Counted from the first letter of the stretch, positions 23,392 to 32,406 are shown. The stretch: DNA of 64,000 bases from SZAS-103 sp036496805 (GCA_036496805.1 DASXKN010000015.1:62001-126000), one strand, 5' to 3'. Program-made: numbers and translations. The notes: generated by a model not told the origin, from the letters alone.

Positions 23392-24360
23392 ATGGCTTCC
23401 GCAATCTGGGTGGTCACCGACGGCCGCGCGGGCAACGAACGCCAGGCGCTGGCGCTGGCGCGAGCGCTCGCGAAATCCGATCCCGCGAAGTTCGACGGCG
23501 AGCCGCGCATCTGGCGGCTGCAGGCGCTCACGCCGTGGAAGCAGGCCGCGCCGCGCCGCCTGCCCGGCAGCGAGCGCGCATTCGGCGAGGCATTCCAGCA
23601 AGCGCTGCGCGATCCGCCGGATCTCGCGATCGGCTGCGGCCGCCAGGCTGCGCTGGCCACCCGCCTGCTGCGCGCGGCCGGTGCGCGCGTCGTGCAGATC
23701 CTCGATCCACGCATCGATCCGCGCCACTGGGACGCGGTCGTCGTGCCCGAGCACGACCGCCTGCGCGGACCGAACGTGATCGCGATGCTCGGCAGCCTGC
23801 ACGAGGTCGATGCCGACTGGCTCGCGCAGGCGCGTGCGCGCCATCCGCAGTTCGAGTGCCTGCCCGCGCCACGCAGCCTGCTGCTGCTCGGCGGCCCGAT
23901 CCGCAACGTTGCGCTGGACGAAACCTGGTGGCGACGCACGATCGAAACCCTGCGTGCGATCCGCCATCGCGATGGCGGCAGCCTTTCGGTCTGCGCTTCG
24001 CGCCGCACGCCGGGGTGGATGGTCGATGCAGCGCGCCGTGACTTGCCCGGGCTGCACGGCGCGCACTGGCTGGCGTCCGATGACGGCCCCAACCCCTACC
24101 CGGGCCTGCTCGCCTGGGCCGATCGCATCGTGGTCTCGCCCGATTCGGTGAACATGATCTCGGAAGCGGTCGCGACGAATGCTGTCGTGTCCATCGCCGA
24201 TCCCGGACTGGCGCGCGGCCGGCATGCGTCCTTCCTCGATTCGTTGCTGCGCTCCGCGCGCGTGCAGGCGCTGGACCTCGCAGTCGTCGCGACCGATGCA
24301 TCGCCCCTGAGGGAGCTGCCACGCGTCACGGGTTTGCTTCGCGAGCGCGGGATTGCCTGA
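23392..24360 (+). CDS. ELM1/GtrOC1-like putative glycosyltransferase (DUF1022)
   Basis: This 322-residue protein begins IWVVTDGRAGNERQALALA. It has AIGCGRQAALATRLLR, VQILDPRID, VVVPEHDRL, RSLLLLGGPIR and IVVSPDSVNMISEAV. These are signatures of the ELM1 family (bacterial members and plant mitochondrial fission protein ELM1), which has a GT-B-like fold. Bacterial members often lie near LPS genes and are thought to be glycosyltransferases; no substrate is established. Confidence 0.82.
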   Translation: MASAIWVVTDGRAGNERQALALARALAKSDPAKFDGEPRIWRLQALTPWKQAAPRRLPGSERAFGEAFQQALRDPPDLAIGCGRQAALATRLLRAAGARVVQILDPRIDPRHWDAVVVPEHDRLRGPNVIAMLGSLHEVDADWLAQARARHPQFECLPAPRSLLLLGGPIRNVALDETWWRRTIETLRAIRHRDGGSLSVCASRRTPGWMVDAARRDLPGLHGAHWLASDDGPNPYPGLLAWADRIVVSPDSVNMISEAVATNAVVSIADPGLARGRHASFLDSLLRSARVQALDLAVVATDASPLRELPRVTGLLRERGIA

Positions 24361-24427
24361 GCACGGCACTTATCCGGTGTCGCACCGACGCGGTGATAAG
24401 GTAACGAGGGCTGCCAGGGGAACCACC

Positions 24428-26953
24428 ATGTCCTTGCGTTTTCGCTGCGTGTCGCTCGCTGTTGCCGTCTTTCTGCTGGGCAGCACGCCCATCGCGTTCG
24501 CCGCAGCACAGTCGTCGCAAAGATCCACGGCCGATCACGCAGCGCCAGCGGCAGACGTCTTCAAGCACACGACAGCAATGGACGGCCTGTTGCCGGTGCA
24601 CGTGGATGCGCAGGGCGGAAAGATCCTGGTCACCCTGCCGCCCGCGCAGGCCGACGGCGTCTCGGCGCGTTTCCTCTATGCCACGGCGTTGCGCACGGGC
24701 CTGGGCTCGGCGCCGACCTTCCTCGACCGCGGCCGGGTCGGCAACACCCAGGTGATCGCCTTCCGGCGCTACGGCAACAAGGTCGCCGCGCTGTTCGAGA
24801 ATCCGCGCTTCCGCGCCGCCGGCGGCAACGGCGCGGCGAGCCCAGACTTCGCCACATCGATCGTCTGGATGGGCGACATCGCTTCGACCCTTCCCGATGG
24901 CCGGATCGTGGTCGACCTGTCCGGTTTCCTCACCGCCGATACGCTCGGCATCGCGCAATCGCTCGACCAGAGCGGCGACACCTTCGGCGTCGGCCACTCC
25001 CCGGGTGCGGGCAAGGGTTTCGCGCTCGATGCCAGACTCAGCGCCGCCGATCCGGGTTCGGTAAAACTCTTCCCCGACAACCTCGAAATCGACGCGGTGC
25101 AGACCTACGCCTCGGACACGCCCGGCGCCGAAGTCTCCAACATCGCGCGGGAAGCGAAGAAGGTCAGCTTCACCGTGCACCACAGCTTCGTGCGCCTGCC
25201 CGCGCCGGGCTTCCGTCCGCGCCGCTTCGATCCGCGCATCGGCGGCTTCAGCACCCAGGTGGTGGATTTCGGCGAGCCGCTGGGCCACGACGTCGTGCGC
25301 GATTACGCCAACCGCTTCCGGCTGGAGAAACTCGATCCCGACGCGCCGCGCTCGAAGGTGCGCAAGCCGATCGTCTTCTACGTCGATCGCGATGCGCCCG
25401 AGCCGATCCGCTCTGCCCTGATCGAAGGCATCGGCTGGTGGAGCCAGGCCTTCGATGCGGCCGGCTACATCGATGCCTTCCAGGTGAAGCTGCTGCCCGA
25501 GGGCGTCGACCCGATGGACGTGCGCTACAACATCGTCCACTGGGTCGATCGCGCGACGCGCGGCTGGTCCTACGGCCAGGAGATCGTCGATCCGCGCACC
25601 GGCGAGATCGTCAAGGGCATGGTGGTACTCGGATCGCTGCGCGTGCGCCAGGACATCCAGATTTTCGAGGGACTGGTCGGCGCCGACAAGGTCGGCAGTG
25701 GCGGTCCCGATGATCCCGTGCAGGCGGCGCTCGCGCGCCTGCGCCAACTCGGCGCGCACGAAGTCGGCCATTCGCTCGGCTTCGCCCACAACTTCGCCGC
25801 CAGCACCCAGGGCCGCGCTTCGGTGATGGACTACCCGCCGCCGCACATCGATCTCGTCGACGGCCGTCCCGACCTGTCGCATGCCTATGCGACCGGCGTC
25901 GGCGCCTGGGACATGGCGAGCATCGACTGGCTTTACGGTGAACCGCCGACGGGCACCGATCCGCAACAGTCCGCCGACGCCAGGGCCCGCGCCGTGGTCG
26001 CATCGGGACAGCGCTACGTGCAGGACGACGATGCCCGCGCCGACGACACCGCCCAACCCTGGGCCGCGCTATGGGACGACGGTCCCGATCCGACCGCCGA
26101 ACTGGTCCGCCTGATGGGCGTGCGCCGCGTCGCGATCGACCACTTCGGCCTGGCATCGCTCGCGGCCGGCGAACCGGTCGCCAACCTGCGCCGGCGCTTC
26201 GTGCCGATCTGGCTGCTGCATCGCTACCAGATGGTCGCCGCGGCGAAGTCGATCGGCGGCGTGGACATGAGCTACGCCGTCAATGGCGATGGTCGCGAAG
26301 TGTCCGCAGCCGTTTCGCCGCAGTCCCAGCGCGCGGCGCTCGACGCCGTGCTCGCCACCTTGTCGCCGGACCAGTTGCGGGTTCCACAGCGGCTCGTACC
26401 GCTGCTGTCGGCGGCGCGCAACGGCGCCGGGAATCGCCAGTTCGACATCGAGTTGTTCGCCGATTCCGATGGCACGCCGTTCGATCCCCTGATCGCCGCC
26501 GATACCTCCGCCGAGCTCACGCTGGGCGCCTTGCTCGCGCCGGCACGGCTGGCGCGGCTGGATGCCCAGCACGCAGCCGATCCGTCGGCGCTGGGCGTCG
26601 AGGAACTGCTCGACCGCCTGCAGGCCGCTACGATTCCTGCAGACACCGACGCGCTGTCGCGACGGATCGCCTACCGCACCGTGATCAGCCTGGCTCAGGT
26701 CGCGCACAACCCCAGGGCCACGCCCGGCGTTGCGGCGATGCTCGACCAGCGCGTGCATGACATCGCCGTCGCACTCGCCCAGCATCACGGCAGCGTCGCC
26801 GACCGGAACTGGGGCGCCAGCCTCTCGCGCCAGCTCCTCGATCCGCAGCAACTCGACAAGCTGCTGGCTGAGCGGACGCGTGCGGTGGACGTGCCACCAG
26901 GCTCACCGATCGGCAGCGAGGGAGACTGGATGGCGATGCCGGGTGACGAATGA
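24428..26953 (+). CDS. Secreted zinc-dependent metallopeptidase (DUF5117/DUF4953 type)
   Basis: This 841-residue protein has a signal peptide (FAA-AQ, about residue 24). A DUF5117-like beta domain follows (PVHVDAQGGKILVTL, FLYATALRTGLGS). A metzincin-type centre at H444 reads HEVGHSLGFAHNF, the HExxHxxGxxH motif, followed by the Met-turn SVMDYPPP. A DUF4953-like C-terminal half completes it. Bacteroidetes and Xanthomonadales have many such exported peptidases, probably acting on environmental protein. The start at 24428 (MSLRFRC) is chosen for the signal peptide. It begins 67 bp after the ELM1 gene. Confidence 0.88.
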   Translation: MSLRFRCVSLAVAVFLLGSTPIAFAAAQSSQRSTADHAAPAADVFKHTTAMDGLLPVHVDAQGGKILVTLPPAQADGVSARFLYATALRTGLGSAPTFLDRGRVGNTQVIAFRRYGNKVAALFENPRFRAAGGNGAASPDFATSIVWMGDIASTLPDGRIVVDLSGFLTADTLGIAQSLDQSGDTFGVGHSPGAGKGFALDARLSAADPGSVKLFPDNLEIDAVQTYASDTPGAEVSNIAREAKKVSFTVHHSFVRLPAPGFRPRRFDPRIGGFSTQVVDFGEPLGHDVVRDYANRFRLEKLDPDAPRSKVRKPIVFYVDRDAPEPIRSALIEGIGWWSQAFDAAGYIDAFQVKLLPEGVDPMDVRYNIVHWVDRATRGWSYGQEIVDPRTGEIVKGMVVLGSLRVRQDIQIFEGLVGADKVGSGGPDDPVQAALARLRQLGAHEVGHSLGFAHNFAASTQGRASVMDYPPPHIDLVDGRPDLSHAYATGVGAWDMASIDWLYGEPPTGTDPQQSADARARAVVASGQRYVQDDDARADDTAQPWAALWDDGPDPTAELVRLMGVRRVAIDHFGLASLAAGEPVANLRRRFVPIWLLHRYQMVAAAKSIGGVDMSYAVNGDGREVSAAVSPQSQRAALDAVLATLSPDQLRVPQRLVPLLSAARNGAGNRQFDIELFADSDGTPFDPLIAADTSAELTLGALLAPARLARLDAQHAADPSALGVEELLDRLQAATIPADTDALSRRIAYRTVISLAQVAHNPRATPGVAAMLDQRVHDIAVALAQHHGSVADRNWGASLSRQLLDPQQLDKLLAERTRAVDVPPGSPIGSEGDWMAMPGDE

Positions 26954-26981
26954 ATCAGATGTTTATTTATGCGTCTCTTAT

Positions 26982-27040
26982 AAATTTAGCGATTGCTAAA
27001 ATTTTAATACAGTGCTATTGTTCACTCCCACCCTAGGAGG
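26982..27040 (+). promoter_or_regulatory. AT-rich promoter with operator palindrome and strong RBS
   Basis: TTTAGC-GATT-GCTAAA (26985-27000) is a perfect dyad. It overlaps a -35-like TTGCTA (26993-26998), which is 17 bp from TATTGT (27016-27021). A near-perfect Shine-Dalgarno TAGGAGG (27034-27040) is 8 bp before the ATG at 27049. A palindrome covering the -35 suggests repression. The local sequence is far richer in A+T than its surroundings. Confidence 0.55.
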
Positions 27041-27048
27041 AACGGCAC

Positions 27049-27318
27049 ATGTTGAAGCGTCACGTTGATCAGGTCTGGGCCCGGCTGGATGATCTCTATG
27101 CGAACGGCACGACATTCATAAGTTGGGGCGAAATCTACCATTGGTACAACGTAGAACGGATCAACAAGACACCCTGGCGCGACCTCAAAGCACGTTGGGA
27201 TGAATTGCTTGAAGAGAAGAATGGGCCCAAAGGCGATCCGCTGGTTGCTCGGGTCGACGGCGGCGTCGCATTTTTCTTCTCCAGAGAACCAGAGAAACTG
27301 AAAGACCTCGCTGCCTAG
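27049..27318 (+). CDS. Small protein of unknown function, AT-rich, likely acquired
   Basis: This 89-residue soluble protein (MLKRHVDQVWARLDDLYANG start) is rich in Trp and Lys/Glu, and has a C-terminal VARVDGGVAFFFSREPEKL. I recognise no family. Its codon use is more A/T-rich than that of its neighbours, and it has an excellent ribosome-binding site and a well-formed promoter. It is therefore probably real and recently gained. The short helical N-terminus plus a beta hairpin could fit a winged or DNA-contacting fold, but this is a guess. Confidence 0.65.
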   Translation: MLKRHVDQVWARLDDLYANGTTFISWGEIYHWYNVERINKTPWRDLKARWDELLEEKNGPKGDPLVARVDGGVAFFFSREPEKLKDLAA

Positions 27319-27448
27319 TTTCCAGAGGCGTGTCGTCTACCGGAAAAATAGCGGGCAGACCTCGATTTTGGAGCTCGGGACGGGTGCTTCGGGCTGGCCC
27401 GTAAAGCGCGGGGCCCTTCACCGAATGGGGACCACGGAATCCGCTAGC

Positions 27449-29116
27449 ATGGCGGGCATGGGGAGACTGCGTGCTCTGCTGCTGGTCCTGCTCGGGTGGT
27501 GGGTGACGCTGGCGTCTGCTGCCGCGCCCGTCGCAGCGGATATTCGCCTGTACCACATCGGCGACCTGGATGTGCCTGCGTCCGAGGTGGTTGCAGGCCG
27601 CCACGACGCTACCGCCATCGCGCAGCCGAGTCCGATCATCAAGCCGACCGAGCGCGTCGGCGGATGGTGGCGCGTGGACGTCCTGCACGATCTTCCGGCC
27701 GAGCCGTCGCATTCGCTGGTGGTCGATGCGCCGAACCACACGGTGACCAATGTGTGGCTGCCGGGGAAGGCGTCGCCGCTGGTCCGCGCCACCACCGGCG
27801 CGGACGCGGACACGACCTACAGCCCGCGCCTGGCGGTGTTCGACCTGCCCGATGGCCTGCGCACCGACCAGCACGTCTATCTCTACCTGAAGTCTTCGGC
27901 ACGCTATCCCGACGCGGTGCGGATCATGGATTCGCAGGCGCTGCGTGCGCAGGACCGCCGCGACATGCAGCTCAATACCCTGATCGCCGGCACCCTGCTC
28001 GCGCTGGTCCTGGTCGGCATCGGCATGGGCCTGATGCTGCGCGAAACCGACTTCCTGCTGCTCGGTTTCGGGCTGGCGTTCGCACTGCTGTTCCTGCTCG
28101 ACAGCACCGCCGAGCTGTACCGCATCCCCGGGTTTGCATGGCTGACAGGCGTCCGCATCACCCAGAAGGTCCTGGCGACCGGCGCGGCGGTCTACATGGC
28201 GTTGTTCGTGCTGCGCTACCTGCGCATGGCCGAACGCACGCCGGTGCTCGCCCGGGTCCAGTGGGGAGTGATCTGGACCTACCTTGCCGTGCTGGCGTGC
28301 AGTTGCCTGCCGGTGATCGGCTTGTCCCCGACGTGGTCGCTGATCGGCAACCTGACGATGGTGGTCAGCTCGATCGTGGAAATCACCGCGGCGACCAAGG
28401 GCGCGATCGCGGGCCATCGGTCTTCGCGGATGTTCCTGTGGTCGTGGGCGCCGCTGTTCTTCTTCCTCGGCTGGCGGGTGCTGGAGCTCGGCATGCGCTG
28501 GCCGGCGAACGACCTGTTGCAGTTCGCGTTCCCGGGCAGCTTCGTGCTGGCCGGGGCGCTGATGATGATCGGCCTCAGCGACCGCATGCTGAAATACAAG
28601 CGCGAACGCGACGCCTCGGACCTGCTCGCGCGCCGCGATCCGCTCACCGAGGTCTACAACCGCCGCGCGCTCGACGAACGCCTGCACGCCGCAGCGCTCG
28701 AGACCGGACAGAGCTCGCAGCCGCTGGCGCTGCTGTTCATCGACCTGGACCACTTCAAGCGCATCAACGACGAACACGGCCACGACGCCGGCGACGAATG
28801 CCTGCGCGAAGTCGCGCGACGCGTCCGCGCGACGCTGCGCTTCGGCGACGTGCTGGGCCGCTACGGCGGCGAGGAGTTCGTGATCGGCCTGCCGAACATG
28901 CAGGCCGAAGCCGCCAGCGCGATGGGCGAACGCATCCGGCAGGCGGTCGGGTCGCGGCCGATCGCGTGCAACGGCGTCGAGGTCAGCATCACGGTCAGCA
29001 TCGGCGTGGCGATGCTGCAGGACGGCCTCGCCGGCTTCGACGCGGCGATCAAGCGCGCCGATCGCGCCTTGTACGCGAGCAAGCGCGACGGGCGCGATCG
29101 GGTCAGCACGCTGTGA
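27449..29116 (+). CDS. Membrane-bound diguanylate cyclase (7TM-DISM and GGDEF)
   Basis: This protein is about 555 residues long. A signal peptide is followed by a periplasmic 7TMR-DISM extracellular-type domain. A block of seven to eight membrane helices (about residues 185-390) follows. The C-terminal GGDEF domain has DPLTEVYNRRALDE, FIDLDHFKRIND and an intact active site, YGGEEF. It should make c-di-GMP in response to a periplasmic signal. The I-site RxxD is not clearly present. The start is chosen at the ATG at 27449; 27425 and 27458 are alternatives. c-di-GMP would feed the Clp regulator, which may bind at 6148. Confidence 0.88.
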   Translation: MAGMGRLRALLLVLLGWWVTLASAAAPVAADIRLYHIGDLDVPASEVVAGRHDATAIAQPSPIIKPTERVGGWWRVDVLHDLPAEPSHSLVVDAPNHTVTNVWLPGKASPLVRATTGADADTTYSPRLAVFDLPDGLRTDQHVYLYLKSSARYPDAVRIMDSQALRAQDRRDMQLNTLIAGTLLALVLVGIGMGLMLRETDFLLLGFGLAFALLFLLDSTAELYRIPGFAWLTGVRITQKVLATGAAVYMALFVLRYLRMAERTPVLARVQWGVIWTYLAVLACSCLPVIGLSPTWSLIGNLTMVVSSIVEITAATKGAIAGHRSSRMFLWSWAPLFFFLGWRVLELGMRWPANDLLQFAFPGSFVLAGALMMIGLSDRMLKYKRERDASDLLARRDPLTEVYNRRALDERLHAAALETGQSSQPLALLFIDLDHFKRINDEHGHDAGDECLREVARRVRATLRFGDVLGRYGGEEFVIGLPNMQAEAASAMGERIRQAVGSRPIACNGVEVSITVSIGVAMLQDGLAGFDAAIKRADRALYASKRDGRDRVSTL

Positions 29117-29151
29117 CGGATGGGTGGCCCCGATTCCCTTCGCGGCCCGGA

Positions 29152-29586
29152 TCACTTCTTCTTTCTGGCGGCCTGCCCTGCGCGCGCTGCTGCGTTGGCC
29201 GCCATCGCAGCGCGGATCAGCTGCTTGAACGCGGCTTCGTCGATCTTCGCTCCTTCGTGCAGATCGATCGCACGCCGCACGTTGCCTTCCAGGCTGGCAT
29301 TGAACAGCTTCTTCGGATCCTTGATGGAAGCCCCGCGTGCGAAGGTGAGTTTCACTGCCTGCTTGTAGGCTTCCCCCGTGCAGACGATGCCGTCATGCGA
29401 CCAGACGGGGGTTCCCGGGCTCGTTGCCTTCGCCCATTTCCACTCTTCCTCGATCGCGGGGTCGGCATCGTGGATGAGCTGGCGGACATGGGCGAGGGTC
29501 TGGCCCCTCCAGTCGCCCAGTTCCTGGATCCTCCGGGTGATGTTCGCGGAGGCGGCCGCGCCATCCGGATGAGGTGTCGGCTTCAT
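29152..29586 (-). CDS. DUF1801 domain protein
   Basis: This 144-residue cytoplasmic protein has the DUF1801 (YdhG-like) core: LAHVRQLIHDADPAIEEEWK, WSHDGIVCTGEAYKQAVKLT, FARGASIKDPKKLFNASLEG and a Lys-rich tail. Some members are called iron-chaperone-like, but function is not established for bacterial copies. It converges on the diguanylate cyclase gene. Confidence 0.82.
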   Translation of the reverse strand: MKPTPHPDGAAASANITRRIQELGDWRGQTLAHVRQLIHDADPAIEEEWKWAKATSPGTPVWSHDGIVCTGEAYKQAVKLTFARGASIKDPKKLFNASLEGNVRRAIDLHEGAKIDEAAFKQLIRAAMAANAAARAGQAARKKK

Positions 29587-29701
29587 GTGCCCTCCGATCC
29601 TGCGTTTGCCTGGCCGCTCCCGCAGCAGCTACGTCAGAAGCGCTCCCGGGAAATTCACCGGATTGGACCGACGGGAGCGCTCTTGAGACCGCCCGCCCAA
29701 C

Positions 29702-30136
29702 CTATTCGGAGAGCTCCTCGAGACGCGTGCGCACCTCGCGCTTCCCGGTCGACCTGAGCGCCGCCAGCGCGGCGACCTGCGGCTTGCCGGGAACGGTTTT
29801 CTTCTGCTCCCAGTTGTAGATCGTCTGCGCGCTGACCGACAGCAGCCGCGCCAGTTCCGGCGCCGACAGGCCGAGCCGGGCGCGCAGCGACACCAGGCCC
29901 TTCGCCACGAAACGCAGCGGCTTGCCCGACGCGGCAATCTCGCTGGCCGCCTTGGGCTTCGTCCGTTTCGCAACGACGCTCAGGCTCCGCTGCAGCTCCT
30001 GGACCTGGCGCTTGAGCGTGGCGATGGCGTGCCGCTGGACGGTCGACGCCTTGCGCAGCGCCAGCACCTCCTTGCGGATTTCCTTCCGGCTGATGCGCGA
30101 GATCTCGTCTTTCAGAAGCGATGCGAAGTTGGCCAT
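29702..30136 (-). CDS. Coiled-coil and XRE helix-turn-helix protein
   Basis: This 144-residue protein has an N-terminal coiled coil (RISRKEIRKEVLALRKAS and a Leu-rich continuation, residues 8-55). The C-terminal HTH_3 reads LRARLGLSAPELARLLSVSA then QTIYNWEQKKTVP. The layout is of a small DNA-binding protein that dimerises through its coil. The start MANFASLLKDE at 30136 matches relatives; an in-frame start at 30289 would read through a non-coding-like stretch. A BlaI-like box lies about 130 bp upstream (30263-30277), so it may belong to the BlaI regulon. Confidence 0.78.
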   Translation of the reverse strand: MANFASLLKDEISRISRKEIRKEVLALRKASTVQRHAIATLKRQVQELQRSLSVVAKRTKPKAASEIAASGKPLRFVAKGLVSLRARLGLSAPELARLLSVSAQTIYNWEQKKTVPGKPQVAALAALRSTGKREVRTRLEELSE

Positions 30137-30262
30137 GCGGCGTCCCGAGTCGGTGAGAGGAAGCACCCCGAACGGCATTTTCCGGATGCTCCCCGTGCAT
30201 CCTACTCTTGGCCCTGCCGGTCCACCTCGCTGCTGGCCAGCCGGCAGCAAGGCAGATCTTTC

Positions 30263-30277
30263 TACTAATTGATTAGG
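30263..30277. promoter_or_regulatory. Second BlaI-like box
   Basis: TACTAATTGATTAGG contains the perfect dyad CTAAT-TG-ATTAG and shares the 12-mer TACTAATTGATT with the operator ahead of blaI (reverse complement of 32389-32406). It lies between the blaR1-like stop and the coiled-coil HTH gene, which is transcribed leftward. Confidence 0.55.
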
Positions 30278-30295
30278 ACTTGTCGGCAAAAAAAC

Positions 30296-31969
30296 TCAAC
30301 GCGCCGCTCCGCCGGAAGGAGCGTCCGCATCGATGCGCCAGGCGCCGCCTTGCACGGAACGCGTCGCCCGCACGATCCGGTGTCCGCGAGGACCCGATAC
30401 CGCCAGCGTGAGGTCGGCGCGCGCATCCTCGATCCTGCTCGGTCCGGCGATGCCCGAAACCGCGACCTGACCGCCGAGCGCAGCGCGTAGTTGCGGATCG
30501 CCCTGCACGGCGGCCGCGGCGGCGTGATAGGCCTCGGAGTCGTAGGTCGAAGGCGGCGGCGGCGGTGCGGGCGGAGCCGGCGGCACGGGGAGGTTGCCCA
30601 GGCGCGGCGGCAGCGGCGGCACGGGTGGGACCGGCGATGCGGGAAGGCTGGCGAGGTGCGGCGGCGGCGGCAGGGGCGCGGCCGGCGGTGCGGGAACATT
30701 GCTGAAGCGCGGCGGCGGTGGCGGGGGCGGGGCCAGCGGTGCGGGAACATCGCTCAGGCGCCGCGGCGGTGGCAGTGCGGGCGCAGCCGGTGGTGCGGGG
30801 ACATCGCTCAGGCGCGGTGGCGATGGCGGCAATGGCGGTGTCGGAATGTGGGTCGCGGCCACGATCCAGCGACGCGCAGCCGCGTCGATCGCGACCTCAC
30901 GACCATCGACGAGGAAACGTTCGATGCGTTCGCCTTTCGGTTCGATGCGGCTTTCGTAGCGAACCGCATGGCCATCGAGATCGCCGTGCAGCACGACCGC
31001 TTGCGATGGCGATGGAAGCCATCCGGTCGCGGGCGTCGTGGCGGTTCCGGGCGTCGCTGCGAACACGACGGCGGCCATGCCGAGCGTGCCGAACACGGCG
31101 AGCGAGAGACCCCGCATCGGTCTCGGCGGCATGGGGGACAGGAGTCGGGTGACACGTTGCATGAGCGAACCTCCGTTGGCGGCAAGGGCATGGATCGGAC
31201 CCGGGCCGCGCATGCCCTCGAGCGCGCCTAGGGCTTCGGCAAGAGCGATCGGATCGCCACAGGCGCGGACCGCGAGGTCGTCGCAGGCGTTCTCGCGTTC
31301 CTGGCGGATGCGACGCGACAGCCACCACACGCCGGGGTGATGGAACAGCAGCATCTCGATCGCGCACTGCAGGCCATTCCAGACCCAGTCGAGGCGACGG
31401 ATGTGGGCGAGTTCGTGGGCGACGATCGCCTCGACCTGATCGGCCGGCAGCCGCGCCAGCAGCCCCGCCGGCAGCCAGATCACCGGCCGCAGCACGCGTG
31501 CCGCGCACGGCATCACATCGCCGACGAGCCGGACCGAGACCTGTCGACCGATCCGCAGGCGATGGCGCAGGACTTCGATGCGCGCCATCCATTCCGGCTG
31601 CAATTCCACCCAGGCCTTCGCTTCGAGCTGACGCATCCGCCACCAGCCGCCCGCAAGCTGAGCAAGCCGCCACGTCACTCCGGCCAGCCACAGCCACGCG
31701 TACCACGCCGGTGGCGCGATCGCGCCCTGCGGAGCTTGCGGCATCGCCACGACTACAGCATCGGAGCGGATCAGCGCCTGCACGAAGGTGGCGAACGGCC
31801 CCAGCCCCATCGCGAGCAGGAAACCCATGCCGACGAGATGGCGCAACGCCGCGCTGCGCCGTTCCAGCAACGCCAGCGCGAGCCATGCCGCAGCGGCCAG
31901 GGCCGCGACCTGCCACACCGAAGCGAACAGTGCGGCGGCAAGCGCGATGGGGACGCTGGCGAAGGTCAC
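30296..31969 (-). CDS. BlaR1/M56-family membrane metallopeptidase with proline-rich tail
   Basis: This 557-residue protein has four membrane helices around a cytoplasmic M56 zinc protease (H185-E-x-x-H189 in VAHELAHIRRLD, followed by RQERENACDDLA). In place of the penicillin-binding sensor domain of classical BlaR1, the C-terminal half holds a proline-rich tract (residues 376-473) and a short beta domain. M56 proteins cut or inactivate the linked BlaI repressor on a signal; the signal here is unlikely to be a beta-lactam. The start is GTG at 31969, 4 bp after the BlaI stop. Confidence 0.87.
   Translation of the reverse strand: MTFASVPIALAAALFASVWQVAALAAAAWLALALLERRSAALRHLVGMGFLLAMGLGPFATFVQALIRSDAVVVAMPQAPQGAIAPPAWYAWLWLAGVTWRLAQLAGGWWRMRQLEAKAWVELQPEWMARIEVLRHRLRIGRQVSVRLVGDVMPCAARVLRPVIWLPAGLLARLPADQVEAIVAHELAHIRRLDWVWNGLQCAIEMLLFHHPGVWWLSRRIRQERENACDDLAVRACGDPIALAEALGALEGMRGPGPIHALAANGGSLMQRVTRLLSPMPPRPMRGLSLAVFGTLGMAAVVFAATPGTATTPATGWLPSPSQAVVLHGDLDGHAVRYESRIEPKGERIERFLVDGREVAIDAAARRWIVAATHIPTPPLPPSPPRLSDVPAPPAAPALPPPRRLSDVPAPLAPPPPPPPRFSNVPAPPAAPLPPPPHLASLPASPVPPVPPLPPRLGNLPVPPAPPAPPPPPSTYDSEAYHAAAAAVQGDPQLRAALGGQVAVSGIAGPSRIEDARADLTLAVSGPRGHRIVRATRSVQGGAWRIDADAPSGGAAR
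30551..30844 (-). repeat. Degenerate proline-rich coding repeat in the M56 protein
   Basis: About 98 codons hold five imperfect copies of a unit with the core RLSDVPAP/RFSNVPAP/HLASLPAS/RLGNLPVP spaced by Pro/Ala runs. It is likely a periplasmic spacer or a cell-wall-spanning arm. Confidence 0.8.
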
Positions 31970-31973
31970 CGGA

Positions 31974-32369
31974 TCATTCCTTGCGCCGGCGCTTCTTCGC
32001 GTCGGCGATCATCTTCGCGATGGCGTCGAGGTCGTCGGCGCTGGCAGCGTGGGTATCGATCGCGCTCTGCACGAGCTGCACGGCCGAGCCCGAAAATGCC
32101 CTGCGCAGCAGATCCCTGAGCAATACCGACTGCACCACCGGCTCGGGATGGACCGCGGCGTACAGATGGGTCCGCTCGGACTCGTCGCGGCGCAGCAGGC
32201 CCTTGTCCGCCATGATCGTCATCATCTTGAGAACGGTCGTATAGGCGGTGTCCTTGCGGCGCGAGAGCGCGGTGTGGACGTCGCGCACCGAACACGGCCC
32301 GTGGTGCGCCCAGAGCACGCGGAGGATCGCCAGTTCGCCTTCCGAAGGATGCGGGTCGTTCCTGTTCAT
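31974..32369 (-). CDS. BlaI/MecI/CopY family transcriptional repressor
   Basis: This 131-residue winged-helix repressor has HPSEGELAILRVLWAHHGPC, VHTALSRRKDTAYTTVLKMM and TIMADKGLLRRDESERTHLY. The C-terminal dimerisation helices include the region where BlaR1-type proteases cut. The start MNRNDPH at 32369 fits family length. An 18-bp dyad just upstream is its likely operator. The blaR1-like gene follows on the same strand, giving a self-contained sensor-repressor pair. Confidence 0.92.
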   Translation of the reverse strand: MNRNDPHPSEGELAILRVLWAHHGPCSVRDVHTALSRRKDTAYTTVLKMMTIMADKGLLRRDESERTHLYAAVHPEPVVQSVLLRDLLRRAFSGSAVQLVQSAIDTHAASADDLDAIAKMIADAKKRRRKE

Positions 32370-32388
32370 GCTGTCTACGCATTGGTTA

Positions 32389-32406
32389 GTACGAATCAAT
32401 TAGTAC
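32389..32406. promoter_or_regulatory. BlaI operator upstream of the blaI/blaR1 pair
   Basis: GTACGAATCAATTAGTAC is an 18-bp near-perfect palindrome (TTAGTAC also occurs twice in direct orientation, 32386-32392 and 32400-32406). It stands 20 bp before the BlaI start and 88 bp before the YhhN gene, so it could control both directions. Confidence 0.65.

Noticed and set aside
30551..30844. Regularly spaced repeats that could be taken for a CRISPR array
   Set aside because: The unit is a coding proline-rich repeat in the M56 protein frame; the repeats are imperfect, and the spacing has no unique spacers.
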